Assembly: GCA_902363595.1 (NCBI GenBank)
Contig: CABJAP010000011.1
Coordinates: 1 to 64,000, forward strand
Origin: Clostridia bacterium
GTDB lineage: Bacteria; Bacillota; Clostridia; Peptostreptococcales; Anaerovoracaceae
Direction of reading: 5' to 3'
DNA: 64,000 bases
In this document: one piece after another, positions 1 through 8,279 of the stretch
Layout of the letters: every line of letters begins with the position of its first letter
How positions within the stretch are numbered: position 1 is the stretch's first letter
Made by a program: the position numbers and the translations under genes
The notes under the pieces: generated by a model
The model's input: the letters and a program-made list of their open reading frames with translations, nothing else
Told to the model about the DNA's origin: nothing
Database searches by the model: none

Positions 1-1
1 G

Positions 2-184
2 AATAACCTCATCGGTATCCTCGACCAGACTTACCCTGGTGTGAACACTTACTTTGACAGCCCCGTCCGTGAGGACGGCAGCCAGAAGTGGGTTGATTTC
101 GCCGCTACATACTATTTTGTTTATTTAATAAGAAACAATGACATCCATTTATTTCAGCGTCCAGCTATGCCTGTAACTAACTAG
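2..184 (+). pseudogene. IS110-family transposase fragment, cut by the window edge and degenerate at its end
   Basis: The open frame reads in from the left edge. About 40 residues, from NNLIGILDQTYPGVNTYF to KWVDF, resemble the middle linker of IS110-family transposases. The complete IS110 protein at 9380-10582 has an equivalent stretch (HILDYVMPGIKKMF followed by DFVERFWHF). After about codon 40 the similarity is lost in AT-rich sequence, and the frame stops at 182-184, next to the inverted-repeat element that starts at 181. I infer a remnant of an IS110 copy different from the one at 9.4 kb. The part left of the window is unseen, so its length and whether it was ever functional here are unknown. 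Confidence 0.55.
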
Positions 185-344
185 TGTAGTGTCCAGTTGG
201 TGTTTGGAAAAATGGCGCAGAAGGATTTTTCATCTCACAAGGCGGAAGAACGAGGCGTAGCCGTAGCTACGGCGAGTGATGACAACGCCGTGAGGGGAAA
301 TCCGGCAAACCATTTGCCAAATGATCAGCCGGACACTACACTAG
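181..344. mobile_element. MITE-like 164-bp inverted-repeat element
   Basis: The ends CTAGTGTAGTGTCC (181-194) and GGACACTACACTAG (331-344) are perfect 14-bp inverted repeats. The arms continue as an imperfect palindrome with a perfect core GCCGTAGCTACGGC at 260-273. No gene fits inside it. The size, palindromic structure and CTAG at both ends are typical of a non-autonomous miniature transposable element, possibly with a CTAG or TA target. Its right end overlaps the 3' end of the EutH-like gene. No matching autonomous transposase lies in the window. Confidence 0.75.
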
Positions 345-1503
345 TTTCCGATTTCTCACCAATTTCGGAGCCATCGCCTTCAGCATCGTCTGGGACTCCT
401 CCCAGGTTAATCCTGTCTTTCATCATTTTCCAGAACCAGAACGCGAGTGGAACGCTGCCAAAGGAAATGATCAGTTTTGCGACCAATGCAGGAGCAGACC
501 AGGTTCCGGAGAATAACAGAATTGTAACCAGATAACTTACCAAGTAAGCAGAACCCGAGTTGAAGGCGAAAGCTGCGATCTTGCTTTTCTCGCCTTTCAT
601 GTCCTTTACCATATCAAACATAACAATACAGTTGAGGCAGGAAATGATCATTCCATTAATACAAACGTCATCTATGCCAATCTTTGAACCGGCTTTCAAA
701 AACGGTTTTTTGCAAACTTTACTGATAATCTCCATTAGAACGAACCCGCCTGTCAGCAGCATCGTTTGTTGTACGACCCAACCGCCAAACCATGACACAT
801 CTTCCATTGCCTTAAGCGGCTGGAATTCGATCAATTCTCTCAATCCCTCCAATGTCAGGCCAACAAAGATGAATGTCATCACGATCCATCCGAAAATATT
901 AAATGCTTTCATAGTGCCATTAGGGAATTTGGCCAGGCAAATAATAATAACGGCTGCAACAATAAAGATTGGTATCAGGTTTTTCACTGTGGTCATCACC
1001 CCCAGCCCTCCCATTATGCCTGCGACAAGGGATCCAAATGGAACCAAGCATATGCCTGCCATAGAACCCACCGCCATGTAGGGTCTGTCTTTTTTGTCAA
1101 TGATCCCAAGGGAAATGGGAATATTGCTGCATAGGATGACCGACATTGTAATTCCAAGAATACAAGCCGAAAAATCTGCGATAGCTGCATTATCGGTCAT
1201 TGAATGGCATAGTGAGAACCCTCCTGTATCAATGCAGATAAATATGCTCGGCCCCATTGCAGGATCAGCGCCAAACAATCTGAATGCCGGACCCAGCACC
1301 GTTTCGCAAAAGGATGCGACATATCCGGACATCGCACACATGCCGAGCATCGTCAGCGTCATAATTCCCATGAATTCAAACGCTTTTACAACCTGGAGAC
1401 CCAGTCCCAGCTTATCCCAGAATATATGGTCGAGCATGCCCATCACGAAAAGAATTACAAATAAGTACGTTAAAACGTTTGCAAATTGTTCCATAAAACT
1501 CAT
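325..1503 (-). CDS. EutH-like ethanolamine/amino-alcohol permease, 3' end altered by MITE
   Basis: The 392-residue integral membrane protein has about ten hydrophobic segments. It resembles the EutH family (ethanolamine permease): the N-terminus reads MGMLDHIFWDKLGLGLQ and there is a family-like region around residues 80-110 (FGADPAMGPSIF, then DTGGFSL). An AGGAGG site lies 9 nt upstream of the ATG. The gene is last in a minus-strand set after the TPP enzyme and the 3-hydroxyacyl-CoA dehydrogenase-like gene. The last residues (TSVVSG) and the stop codon come from the MITE, so the native C-terminus has been replaced; the membrane core looks intact. No eut shell or ammonia-lyase genes are nearby, so the substrate may be another small amine or alcohol. 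Confidence 0.75.
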   Translation of the reverse strand: MSFMEQFANVLTYLFVILFVMGMLDHIFWDKLGLGLQVVKAFEFMGIMTLTMLGMCAMSGYVASFCETVLGPAFRLFGADPAMGPSIFICIDTGGFSLCHSMTDNAAIADFSACILGITMSVILCSNIPISLGIIDKKDRPYMAVGSMAGICLVPFGSLVAGIMGGLGVMTTVKNLIPIFIVAAVIIICLAKFPNGTMKAFNIFGWIVMTFIFVGLTLEGLRELIEFQPLKAMEDVSWFGGWVVQQTMLLTGGFVLMEIISKVCKKPFLKAGSKIGIDDVCINGMIISCLNCIVMFDMVKDMKGEKSKIAAFAFNSGSAYLVSYLVTILLFSGTWSAPALVAKLIISFGSVPLAFWFWKMMKDRINLGGVPDDAEGDGSEIGEKSETSVVSG

Positions 1504-1559
1504 AAGCTTTTTCCTCCTATATCCATTGAGTGAATGCTTATCCCGACTGCACAGAGCGT

Positions 1560-2522
1560 TTATATCTTATCATGCATCTTCAATATTTCAATGAGCATGT
1601 GGTCACGATAAGACTTGAGGTCTTCGTTGGTGCGCCCTTCCTCTTCTGTACGGTGCTCCATCTCCTCCGCCACACCAGGCTGAGCAAGTTCCTCCACGAA
1701 TACCTCTTGCAAGTCCTTAAAATCAGCCAAATCTTCAAATGCCATTTTCCATGCAGGCCGATAATGGTCAAAATAATCGTATATGCCGCCAGGCCCTCCA
1801 TTTAACTCGCCTATGAGCCAGGGACCCAGGAAAGCCCAACGGATGCCAAGGCCATATACAGCAACTTTATCCACATCTTCAACACTGCAAATACCCTTTG
1901 CGACCAGATTCATCGCCTCACGCACAACCGCATATTGCAGGCGATTGCCGATGAAACCATAAATTTCTTGGTTTAGTATAACGGGGACTTTCTTCATACC
2001 CGCATAAAACGCCTTTGCTTCTTCAAGAATTTCTTTTTTCGTATGAGGGTTGCTGACAATTTCCACGACAGGCATGAGATGTGGTGGATTAAACGGATGC
2101 CCATTTAAACACCGTTCCGGATATTTGCAGTCCCTGGTAATATCTGAAATTCTTAATGCGGAAGCGCTGCTGGCATATATGGCTGTGGAGTTGCATCGAT
2201 CAATTTCTGCAAGAATTGATCTTTTCAGCTCCAGCTTTTCAGGAACATTTTCCTGAATAAAATCTACATCTTTAACGGTTTCGCCGAGACTGGTAAAAAA
2301 AGATATACGGGAAAATGCCTCTTTGATCTCTGCCTCAGTCATAATGCCGGCATCGTGATACTGCTTGAACATATCACCTATTTTTTGCTTGGCTGTTTCA
2401 ATGGCGTTCTTGTCTATGTCGTAAAATTGGACAAGATATCCATTCTTGGAAAACAAAGTTGCCCAAGATGACCCGATTAATCCACCCCCAACGCAAGCTA
2501 CTTTTTTTATCCTGGTTTGCAT
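1560..2522 (-). CDS. 3-hydroxyacyl-CoA dehydrogenase-family NAD-dependent dehydrogenase (carnitine dehydrogenase/lambda-crystallin type)
   Basis: The 320-residue protein has an N-terminal Rossmann fold with GGGLIGSSWA at residues 12-21 and an acidic residue (YDID) ending the second strand. The active-site region GHPFNPPHLMPVVEIV and the following GNRLQYA are characteristic of the 3-hydroxyacyl-CoA dehydrogenase fold. Length and the single C-terminal domain match the short L-carnitine dehydrogenase/L-gulonate dehydrogenase branch rather than FadB-type beta-oxidation enzymes. An AAGGAG site precedes the ATG. It lies between the TPP enzyme and the EutH-like permease, so I infer oxidation of a hydroxy-acid or hydroxy-amine imported by that permease. 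The substrate cannot be deduced. Confidence 0.8.
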   Translation of the reverse strand: MQTRIKKVACVGGGLIGSSWATLFSKNGYLVQFYDIDKNAIETAKQKIGDMFKQYHDAGIMTEAEIKEAFSRISFFTSLGETVKDVDFIQENVPEKLELKRSILAEIDRCNSTAIYASSASALRISDITRDCKYPERCLNGHPFNPPHLMPVVEIVSNPHTKKEILEEAKAFYAGMKKVPVILNQEIYGFIGNRLQYAVVREAMNLVAKGICSVEDVDKVAVYGLGIRWAFLGPWLIGELNGGPGGIYDYFDHYRPAWKMAFEDLADFKDLQEVFVEELAQPGVAEEMEHRTEEEGRTNEDLKSYRDHMLIEILKMHDKI

Positions 2523-2616
2523 GTCAACTCTCCTTTTTCATTTCTTTGGGATGAGCAACAGCAGGAGACAAGGATCTGCTCGCTGCATGTTACTTCATTG
2601 TCTTTACTTCCCGGCT

Positions 2617-4272
2617 TTAATAGGACCTTGTGTAATGGAAGGGGTGGCTATTGTCGGTCATAACTTCTATTATAGCAGGTTTCCCGGAATCCAAGGCTTT
2701 CTGAATTGCCGGTCCTATATCAGACGCCTTTTCAACACGGATGCCAAAAGCGCCGAAGTCCTGCGCCAAATTCGCAAAGTTTACAGGTGCGAAGGAAAGC
2801 CTATCCAGGCACCTCTTTGCATTATCAGAATTAACCTCCTCTGCAAACGGTTTAAGCTGGGCATATCCGCCATTATTGCTGACTATGGTAATGGTCTGAA
2901 TGTTGTTTCGAACGGCCGTTTCAATTTCAGTAAGGAAATAGTATGCGCCGCCGTCACCTGTAAAGCAGAACACGGGTCTTTCAGGGGCTGCGCACTTTGC
3001 GCCGATTGCCGCGGGAAGACCCCATCCCAATGTGCCTCCGGCTCTTGTGTATTTCTGAGTCGGCTTCATTCTTATAAAGGATGATGACCAGAGGGCAGAA
3101 TATCCGGTGTCCGAAACCAGTATTGCATCATCGGGCATTGCCTTACTAAGTTCCGCACAAAGTCTTGCCGGATGGATTGGGCCGCTTTCCGTTTCCCACA
3201 TGGCCGCCTGGGCATCAAGCGTATCCTTGAAAAATAACCCAACCTGTTTTCTCCAGGAAGGCCTTTTTGCAGCCTTCACAGAAGCGGCAAGCTGCGCTGT
3301 TACCAGTCTTGCGTCACCCAGCAGCCCGATACAGTTCGGGTAGTTTCTTCCCAATTCTTCCCCATCAATATCGATCTGAATATTTTTTACGTTCGTTGGC
3401 GGACAGGTGAAGTTGCATGTGGACTGGTCATTCAAATGGGTTCCTATGCTAATAATAAGGTCCGCGTTCTTTGCGGATAAGTTGGCGCTGTCCATTCCAT
3501 AGCCGCCCAGGATGCCCGTCCATAACGCATGACTCTCATCGATCACTGTTTTTCCATCAGGAGTAGTAACAACAGGGATGTCTGCTTTTTCCGCAAGTTC
3601 AATTATTTCTTTCCCGGCTCCTGACATGAACGCTCCCCGTCCAACGATAATCAATGGTTTTTCAGCCTCAGTAATCGCTTCTGCAGCTCTTTTTACTGTT
3701 TCTTTCTCGGCTTCGTAACGGAAAGGAGGGAATATTCCGTATTCCGGATTTACCAGATACTCGCTTTCCATTTCCTCTATCTCCATTTCATATACCATAT
3801 ATCCCAGAAGGTCTAAATGTACCGGTCTCGGCTGGCCGGAAACAGCAGCTTTGTATGCCTGTCTCATGAGCAGCGGAAGCTGCTGCGGATCCTGCATTTC
3901 TGCATTGAATTTGGTGATTCCTTCAAATGGCAGCATATGATTTGAATTCTGATAAGCATTACGATAATGGACATCCTGCGTCTGATTACCGGTCAGTGCA
4001 ATTACAGGGCTGTTGCCCAGATACGCGTCGTGAACGCCCGCAGCCAAGTTATATGTACCGATCGCCTGTGCTGCGCAAAATCCCGGGTGGCCGCTTATAC
4101 GCGCATAACCGTCAGCCATAAAACCGGCTGTTGTCTCTGAATGGGTCATGATCGGCCTGATTCCAAGCTCCTCCATATAATTTGTAGCCTTTACGAATGC
4201 TATTTCCTGATAGAAAAAACAAGTTGTACCGTAATCTTTGAGCATATCAACTAAATATTCATACGCTTTCAT
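2617..4272 (-). CDS. Thiamine-diphosphate-dependent enzyme, acetolactate synthase-like
   Basis: The 551-residue protein has the usual three domains of the acetolactate synthase/pyruvate decarboxylase superfamily. The N-terminal Pyr domain carries the cofactor-activating Glu in SETTAGFMADGYAR (about residue 43). The central domain is of the DHS type, and the C-terminal PP domain has the ThDP/Mg motif GDGGAYYF followed about 26 residues later by SNNGG. I chose the ATG at 4272 because AAAGGAG lies 10 nt upstream; an in-frame start 90 nt further upstream has no such site. It is first in the operon with the dehydrogenase and EutH-like permease and is not beside ilv genes, so a catabolic decarboxylase or carboligase role is more likely than valine synthesis. 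Confidence 0.85.
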   Translation of the reverse strand: MKAYEYLVDMLKDYGTTCFFYQEIAFVKATNYMEELGIRPIMTHSETTAGFMADGYARISGHPGFCAAQAIGTYNLAAGVHDAYLGNSPVIALTGNQTQDVHYRNAYQNSNHMLPFEGITKFNAEMQDPQQLPLLMRQAYKAAVSGQPRPVHLDLLGYMVYEMEIEEMESEYLVNPEYGIFPPFRYEAEKETVKRAAEAITEAEKPLIIVGRGAFMSGAGKEIIELAEKADIPVVTTPDGKTVIDESHALWTGILGGYGMDSANLSAKNADLIISIGTHLNDQSTCNFTCPPTNVKNIQIDIDGEELGRNYPNCIGLLGDARLVTAQLAASVKAAKRPSWRKQVGLFFKDTLDAQAAMWETESGPIHPARLCAELSKAMPDDAILVSDTGYSALWSSSFIRMKPTQKYTRAGGTLGWGLPAAIGAKCAAPERPVFCFTGDGGAYYFLTEIETAVRNNIQTITIVSNNGGYAQLKPFAEEVNSDNAKRCLDRLSFAPVNFANLAQDFGAFGIRVEKASDIGPAIQKALDSGKPAIIEVMTDNSHPFHYTRSY

Positions 4273-4350
4273 AAAACAATCTCCTTTCACATTGGTGCTT
4301 TTTTCAAATTTTACTGCTGCAGCCGTTTTCAGTAAATTGACTGTATGTTC

Positions 4351-4379
4351 ACTATATATCATTTTGTCTATTTAGTCAA
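4351..4379 (-). promoter_or_regulatory. Promoter of the TPP enzyme / dehydrogenase / EutH-like operon
   Basis: On the minus strand, TTGACT (4374-4379) is followed after 17 bp by TATAGT (4351-4356), a good sigma-A promoter 80 bp upstream of the ATG at 4272. Just downstream, CAGT-N6-ACTG (about 4331-4344) forms a small dyad that could be an operator. The rest of 4363-4485 is AT-rich leader without other signals. Confidence 0.7.
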
Positions 4380-4517
4380 GCTTAATTTCAAACTATTTTG
4401 AGAACAATCGCGCAAGGTGATTTTTTTGAATCTTGTACCGATAGTATGTGTTGTCCGTGGGCTCCTTAGGCTTATTAAGTGCTGAATCGAGTAGGGGCTA
4501 GCAAGTAGCCCCTCTCA

Positions 4518-4552
4518 CACCACCCAGCGTGCCGTTCGGCACTGGGCGGTTC
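4518..4552 (-). ncRNA. Domain V of the outer group IIC intron
   Basis: On the minus strand, GAACCGCCCAGTGCC pairs with GGCACGCTGGGTGGT around the loop GAAC. The paired form and the following GTGAGAGG match IIC domain V. It overlaps the last bases of the maturase stop codon, as is common in this class. Confidence 0.83.
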
Positions 4553-5128
4553 AATTCAAATAATAATCTACACAGCTGGCAAGCCCCCGCTTTGCGAGGA
4601 TTTCTTTTGAGATAAGGTGTAGGCCTGTGGTCTTCGCTACCGCTTGATAGTGATCGCCGAACCCTACGGACTTCTTTGCCATCCATTCGGATGCTCCAAG
4701 TTTCCTAAGACCCCAATATCTCTTTTGGGATTTCTTCCACTGTTTCCAGATGACGATTCGCATCCTTGTTCTTAGATGTCCGTCGATTATCATAAGATTC
4801 TTCTTCATCTTTCCGATTTTGTAATAGTTTATCCATCCTCGGATGACCAAGTTCAATCTCTTGATTCTCGTGTCCATATCCACAGACCATGACCGCTTTG
4901 TCAACTGCTTGAGCTTTCTCTTAAAACTCATTATTGAATCCTTATGGGGTCTTGCTTCCCATTTGTCTCCCATTTTCACAAATCCAAACCCTAGGTATTT
5001 CAATCTGGTTGGCTTCGTGACCTTCGTCTTTGTCATGTTGACTTTCAGCTTGGGCTTCTTTTCTATCCACTTCGTTATTGTATTCATGACCCTGTTTGCA
5101 GCTACACTACTTCCTACTGCTATCACAC
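4551..5128 (-). CDS. ltrA: Outer intron reverse transcriptase/maturase, 3' exon
   Basis: This is the second exon of the outer intron protein. Fused to the first exon it reads RYADDC-VIAVGSSVAANRVM, exactly what is expected after the YADD box. The rest covers RT6-7 (KLKVNMTKTKV, YLGFGFVKMG), the thumb/maturase domain (GWINYYKIGKM, RTRMRIVIWKQWKK) and the IIC-type C-terminus ending next to domain V. A GTG at 5126 could act as a start if unspliced, but it would yield only a 191-residue piece without the catalytic motif. Confidence 0.85.
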
Positions 5129-5168
5129 AGTGAGTAGACCTGGGGAGCCTCCCCCCAAGTCTCTCTCA

Positions 5169-5202
5169 GAACCGTACGTGAACCTCTCAGCTCATACGGC
5201 TC
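5169..5202 (-). ncRNA. Domain V of the inner group II intron
   Basis: This is a 34-nt hairpin beginning GAGCCGTATGAG and closing with CACGTACGGTTC on the minus strand. It has the classical domain V form, with complementary arms and an internal bulge, and lies just after the stop codon of the inner maturase. It is the catalytic core of the ribozyme. Confidence 0.85.
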
Positions 5203-5205
5203 CCA

Positions 5206-6450
5206 TTATCCGGCCGATGGCAATATTCCAAGTTTCCAGTGTGCAAACAATCTCTTATCGCGTTTTGCGATTTGTCCAAGCCAATGTTCTGCTTTTCTTC
5301 TCGCTTTACGCTTTTTGTACTTCCTCCGCACCCACTTTACCAGACATCCATTGATGTATTGCAATACTTCGTAAATCTCTGTTTTGTAGAAGTGGGTGTA
5401 GTAATTAATCCACCCCTGTATTTGGCCGTTAAACATGTTCGCAATGTCATAGAGGTCTTTGTCTGATTTCAATTGTAGCTTCCAGCCCCTGACTTTCTTC
5501 CTTATGGATTTCTTCGCTTTCTCACTGATCGCTGGCAGGAAATTTGTGAAGTACTTGCCGTACTTGTTCTTTGCATGTCTTGGGCGAAAGGTATAGCCTA
5601 GAAAGTCAAACGATGTGTGCTCATGATTTCCCTTTCGGTCATCATCCTTACAGTACACAATTCTCGTCTTCTCTAGATTCAGCTCCAGCCCGAACTTCTG
5701 AAATCTTTCCTGAAGTCTCCTTTGTAGATATTTGGCCTGCTTTCGTGATACGCAGTGTGCGATTCCATCGTCAGCATATCTTGCCCACGGTATGGTTTTA
5801 AACTCCCGCTCCATGTAGTCATCGAACACATAATGCAAACACAGATTTGCTAGTACCGGACTAATAACCCCGCCTTGTGGCGTTCCGGCTGTTCTTTCCA
5901 CCAGCGTTCCATCTTCCATTTGAAAGGGAGCCAACATCCATCTTTGGATGTATAGATGAATCCACTTTTCCTGTGTATGCTTCTTTACCATTTTCATCAA
6001 GTCTTCATGACGGATGTTATCAAAGAGCCCCCGGATATCAAATTCTAATACCCAGTCTCTCCTCCAACATCTTACCCTTGTGACTTCCAGTGCTTGGATT
6101 GCCGACTTGTTGGGCCGGTATCCATAAGAATCCTCATAGAAGATTGGCTCCACACCTGGCTCAAAGTACAGCTTGACCACCATTTGGGCGATTCTGTCCT
6201 CTACTGTTGGAATTCCTAAGGTTCTGGTTCCTCCATTCTTTTTCGGTATTGCAACCGCTTTTACAGGTTTGGGGAAATAGGTGCCCGATGACATTCGGTT
6301 CCATATCTTGTAAAGATTGTTTTTAAGATTTCTCTCGAACATTTCAATGGATTTCCCATCCACACCATAGGTTCCCTTGTTTGCTTTCACTTTCTCGTAA
6401 GCAGCAAACACTGCTTTCTTTGAAATATTGTATGGCTTTGCTTCTTGCAT
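5206..6450 (-). CDS. ltrA: Inner intron reverse transcriptase/maturase (intact)
   Basis: The 414-residue group II intron protein is apparently complete. RT motifs in order are KVKANKGTYGVDG, LGIPTVEDRIAQ, SYGYRPNKSAIQAL, EFDIRGLFDNI, GTPQGGVISPVLANL and the catalytic WARYADDG, then the thumb/maturase X region (GWINYYTHF) and a basic C-terminus. No HNH endonuclease domain is present. A strong AGGAGG site lies upstream of the ATG. It differs clearly from the outer intron protein, so the nested element belongs to another lineage rather than being a duplicate. With all RT motifs and domain V present it may still be mobile and may promote its own splicing. Confidence 0.92.
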   Translation of the reverse strand: MQEAKPYNISKKAVFAAYEKVKANKGTYGVDGKSIEMFERNLKNNLYKIWNRMSSGTYFPKPVKAVAIPKKNGGTRTLGIPTVEDRIAQMVVKLYFEPGVEPIFYEDSYGYRPNKSAIQALEVTRVRCWRRDWVLEFDIRGLFDNIRHEDLMKMVKKHTQEKWIHLYIQRWMLAPFQMEDGTLVERTAGTPQGGVISPVLANLCLHYVFDDYMEREFKTIPWARYADDGIAHCVSRKQAKYLQRRLQERFQKFGLELNLEKTRIVYCKDDDRKGNHEHTSFDFLGYTFRPRHAKNKYGKYFTNFLPAISEKAKKSIRKKVRGWKLQLKSDKDLYDIANMFNGQIQGWINYYTHFYKTEIYEVLQYINGCLVKWVRRKYKKRKARRKAEHWLGQIAKRDKRLFAHWKLGILPSAG

Positions 6451-6995
6451 AAGTTCCTCCTCCTTTCAAAGTTGACTCACTTTAGAAGCTGGATAATTCA
6501 GGCTCTTCACTCCACTCTCATTACAAGAGCTTCTTCACTACTACAGCCTAATCTGTCCCCATGACTGCATCGGTACTCTTATCTTGCGGTTCTTCCGCTT
6601 GATATACTCCCTTAACATCAGCCCGTGGGTTCCCACGTTCCGTACAAATGCCTATACAAAGTTCATGCCGCCTTTATGCCGCCCACCGTCTGATCGGTAA
6701 ACAGGTTTCCTCCAGACTCGTCCCAGGTTAACGACTACCCCCTGGTTTTGATGGAATCTATACGCTTTCGACATGTTCGTAAGCGGTTCACTTGCTCGTT
6801 CATCTTCTTTGTACTTACCTGACAGCTTTCACTGCCTTTTCCCTAACGCTCAATACCATGGCTTTTGTCCACAGCACCTTAGGGTGGTTTGAAACCTCCG
6901 CCTGCATGGCGGTTTCGGCGGGCCCTCCGCCATCATTTGTACAGCATAGCTGCCTTCAAGTAGCTACGCTACTTGGGCACGCCTTCGTGGCGCAC

Positions 6996-7779
6996 AGTCA
7001 TCTGCGTATCTGACAAAGTGGAGTCCTCTTGCTTCAAGCTCCTTATCCAATTCGTTCAGCATGATATTGCTTAAAATCGGAGATAGGTTCCCTCCCTGCG
7101 GAGTTCCTACTTCTGTTTTCTCATACTTCCCCTTTACCATGACTCCTGCCTTTAGGTATTTACTTATTAGCGATTCTGTGTCAGGGTCTTGTATGATTTT
7201 ACCTACTAAGGTCATCAGCTTGTCTTGTGGTACGTTGTCAAAGAATTTCTCCAGGTCAATATCTACAATGTACGTGTATCCATCGTCAAAGTATTCCAGT
7301 AGTTTTAGCACGGCTTGCTGCGCCCTCCTTTGAGGTCTGAAACCATAGCTGTATTCACTGAAGTGAGGCTCCACGATTGGTGTTATCACTTGCACGATCG
7401 CCTGTTCGATGATCCTGTCCACCACACTTGGTATCCCTAGTTTTCGTACGCCTCCGCTCGCCTTTGGTATTTCTACCCCTCGTACGGGCTGCGGTTTGTA
7501 CTTCCTCTTTTGGACTTGCTCTTTGATATCTCGCCAGTTTTCCTTAAGATAGTCCTTGACCTCATCTACTTCGATTCCGTCGATTCCGCTTGCTCCTTTA
7601 TTGGCTTTCACCTTTTTGTACGCAAGCATCATGTTGTCTCGGCAAAGTATCTGTTCCATTAGCTGTGACACGACTTGTCTCCTTTCCTTTCTTTGCTTTC
7701 GTGCACATTCCCCTACCTCCTGCAAGCCATTTTGCTCTGTTACGTCTTCACTACTTTGGCTCTCGTCAAGGCTATGCAC
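6996..7779 (-). CDS. ltrA: Outer intron reverse transcriptase/maturase, 5' exon
   Basis: This is the N-terminal 261 codons plus one base of a group IIC reverse transcriptase. It contains the RT0-RT1 region (NMMLAYKKVKANKGASGIDG), RT2-RT4 (LGIPSVVDRIIEQAI, YSYGFRPQRRAQQAV, VDIDLEKFFDNV) and RT4a/5 (GTPQGGNLSPILSN), and runs into the catalytic motif RYADDC. There the frame is broken by the inner intron, which begins GTGCG at 6995; reading through gives only a few more codons. The likely start is GTG at 7779. Joined to 5128-4551, the coding length is 1362 nt, exactly 453 codons plus stop, so splicing of the inner intron should restore the protein. Confidence 0.85.
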
Positions 7780-8207
7780 TCACATTCCTAATTCCATTTG
7801 ACCTTGAATTGTTCAGCCCTTCGCTCGACTCCCATTACAGGAGCTTCTTCACTACTTTGGCCTATGCTGAGGGTCTGCCCCCTTGGGCACCTCTCATGGT
7901 TCGTTGTTACTGCGGATTTCTCCGTCCATGAGATCTCACGGGATAAGCTCACCAGTCTTTCCTCGTCTACCTGCCTGATTTACTTGCATAGGTTACGATT
8001 GCCTTTTGGACTTCACGACTTGTAGCCCGCTTATCCGCTATGCAAGCCTTCGTATCAGATTTCTGTTCGTCAGGCTACGATTTCGCTATTGCTTCTTCTC
8101 GCCCACATCTCACGATGTAAACCTTGCAAGTCGCTTTAGGGTTCGTCGGCAACTACGCCCCTTATGGACTTTCACCACAGACTGACGGCATGCCCGTCAT
8201 ACTACAA

Positions 8208-8245
8208 AAAATCCCAGTTCAGTACTATACTGAACTGGGATTTTA
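8208..8245 (-). terminator. TetR terminator, target site of the IIC intron
   Basis: The nearly perfect hairpin ATCCCAGTTCAGTA / TACTGAACTGGGAT is followed on the minus strand by TTTTTTG. It lies about 35 bp after the TetR stop codon. The outer intron begins six bases beyond it. The arms and flanking A/T runs make it bidirectional in principle. Confidence 0.9.
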
Positions 8246-8279
8246 GTCATATTTCTTAAACGTTCTGTTTTTATTTTAG

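Larger units (their letters stand above)
5129..6995 (-). mobile_element. Inner group II intron nested in the outer intron's RT gene
   Basis: The intron starts with the consensus GTGCG at 6995, has an intron-encoded protein at 5206-6450, a canonical 34-nt domain V at 5169-5202, and ends CTACTCACT around 5129. Its length is 1867 bp. The 3' boundary is ambiguous by one base because a T occurs at both junctions: 6995-5129 keeps the 5' GTGCG and restores the host frame, whereas 6996-5130 would end in the more usual AC. Domains I-IV occupy 6451-6995, where no other gene is seen. It has the same orientation as the host intron. Confidence 0.87.
4486..8202 (-). mobile_element. Outer group IIC intron (host of a nested intron)
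   Basis: The 5' end GTATGACGGGC (8202) lies directly after a terminator hairpin, the standard insertion site of group IIC introns. The 3' end is domain V at 4518-4552 followed by a short domain VI ending CTACTCGAT at 4486. The sequence closely follows IIC introns: GGGTGGTGTGAGAGG after domain V and a TGGTGAAAGTCC element near the 5' end. Removing the inner intron (5129-6995) leaves 1850 bp, a normal IIC length. It has the same orientation as the TetR gene whose terminator it follows. Confidence 0.88.
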
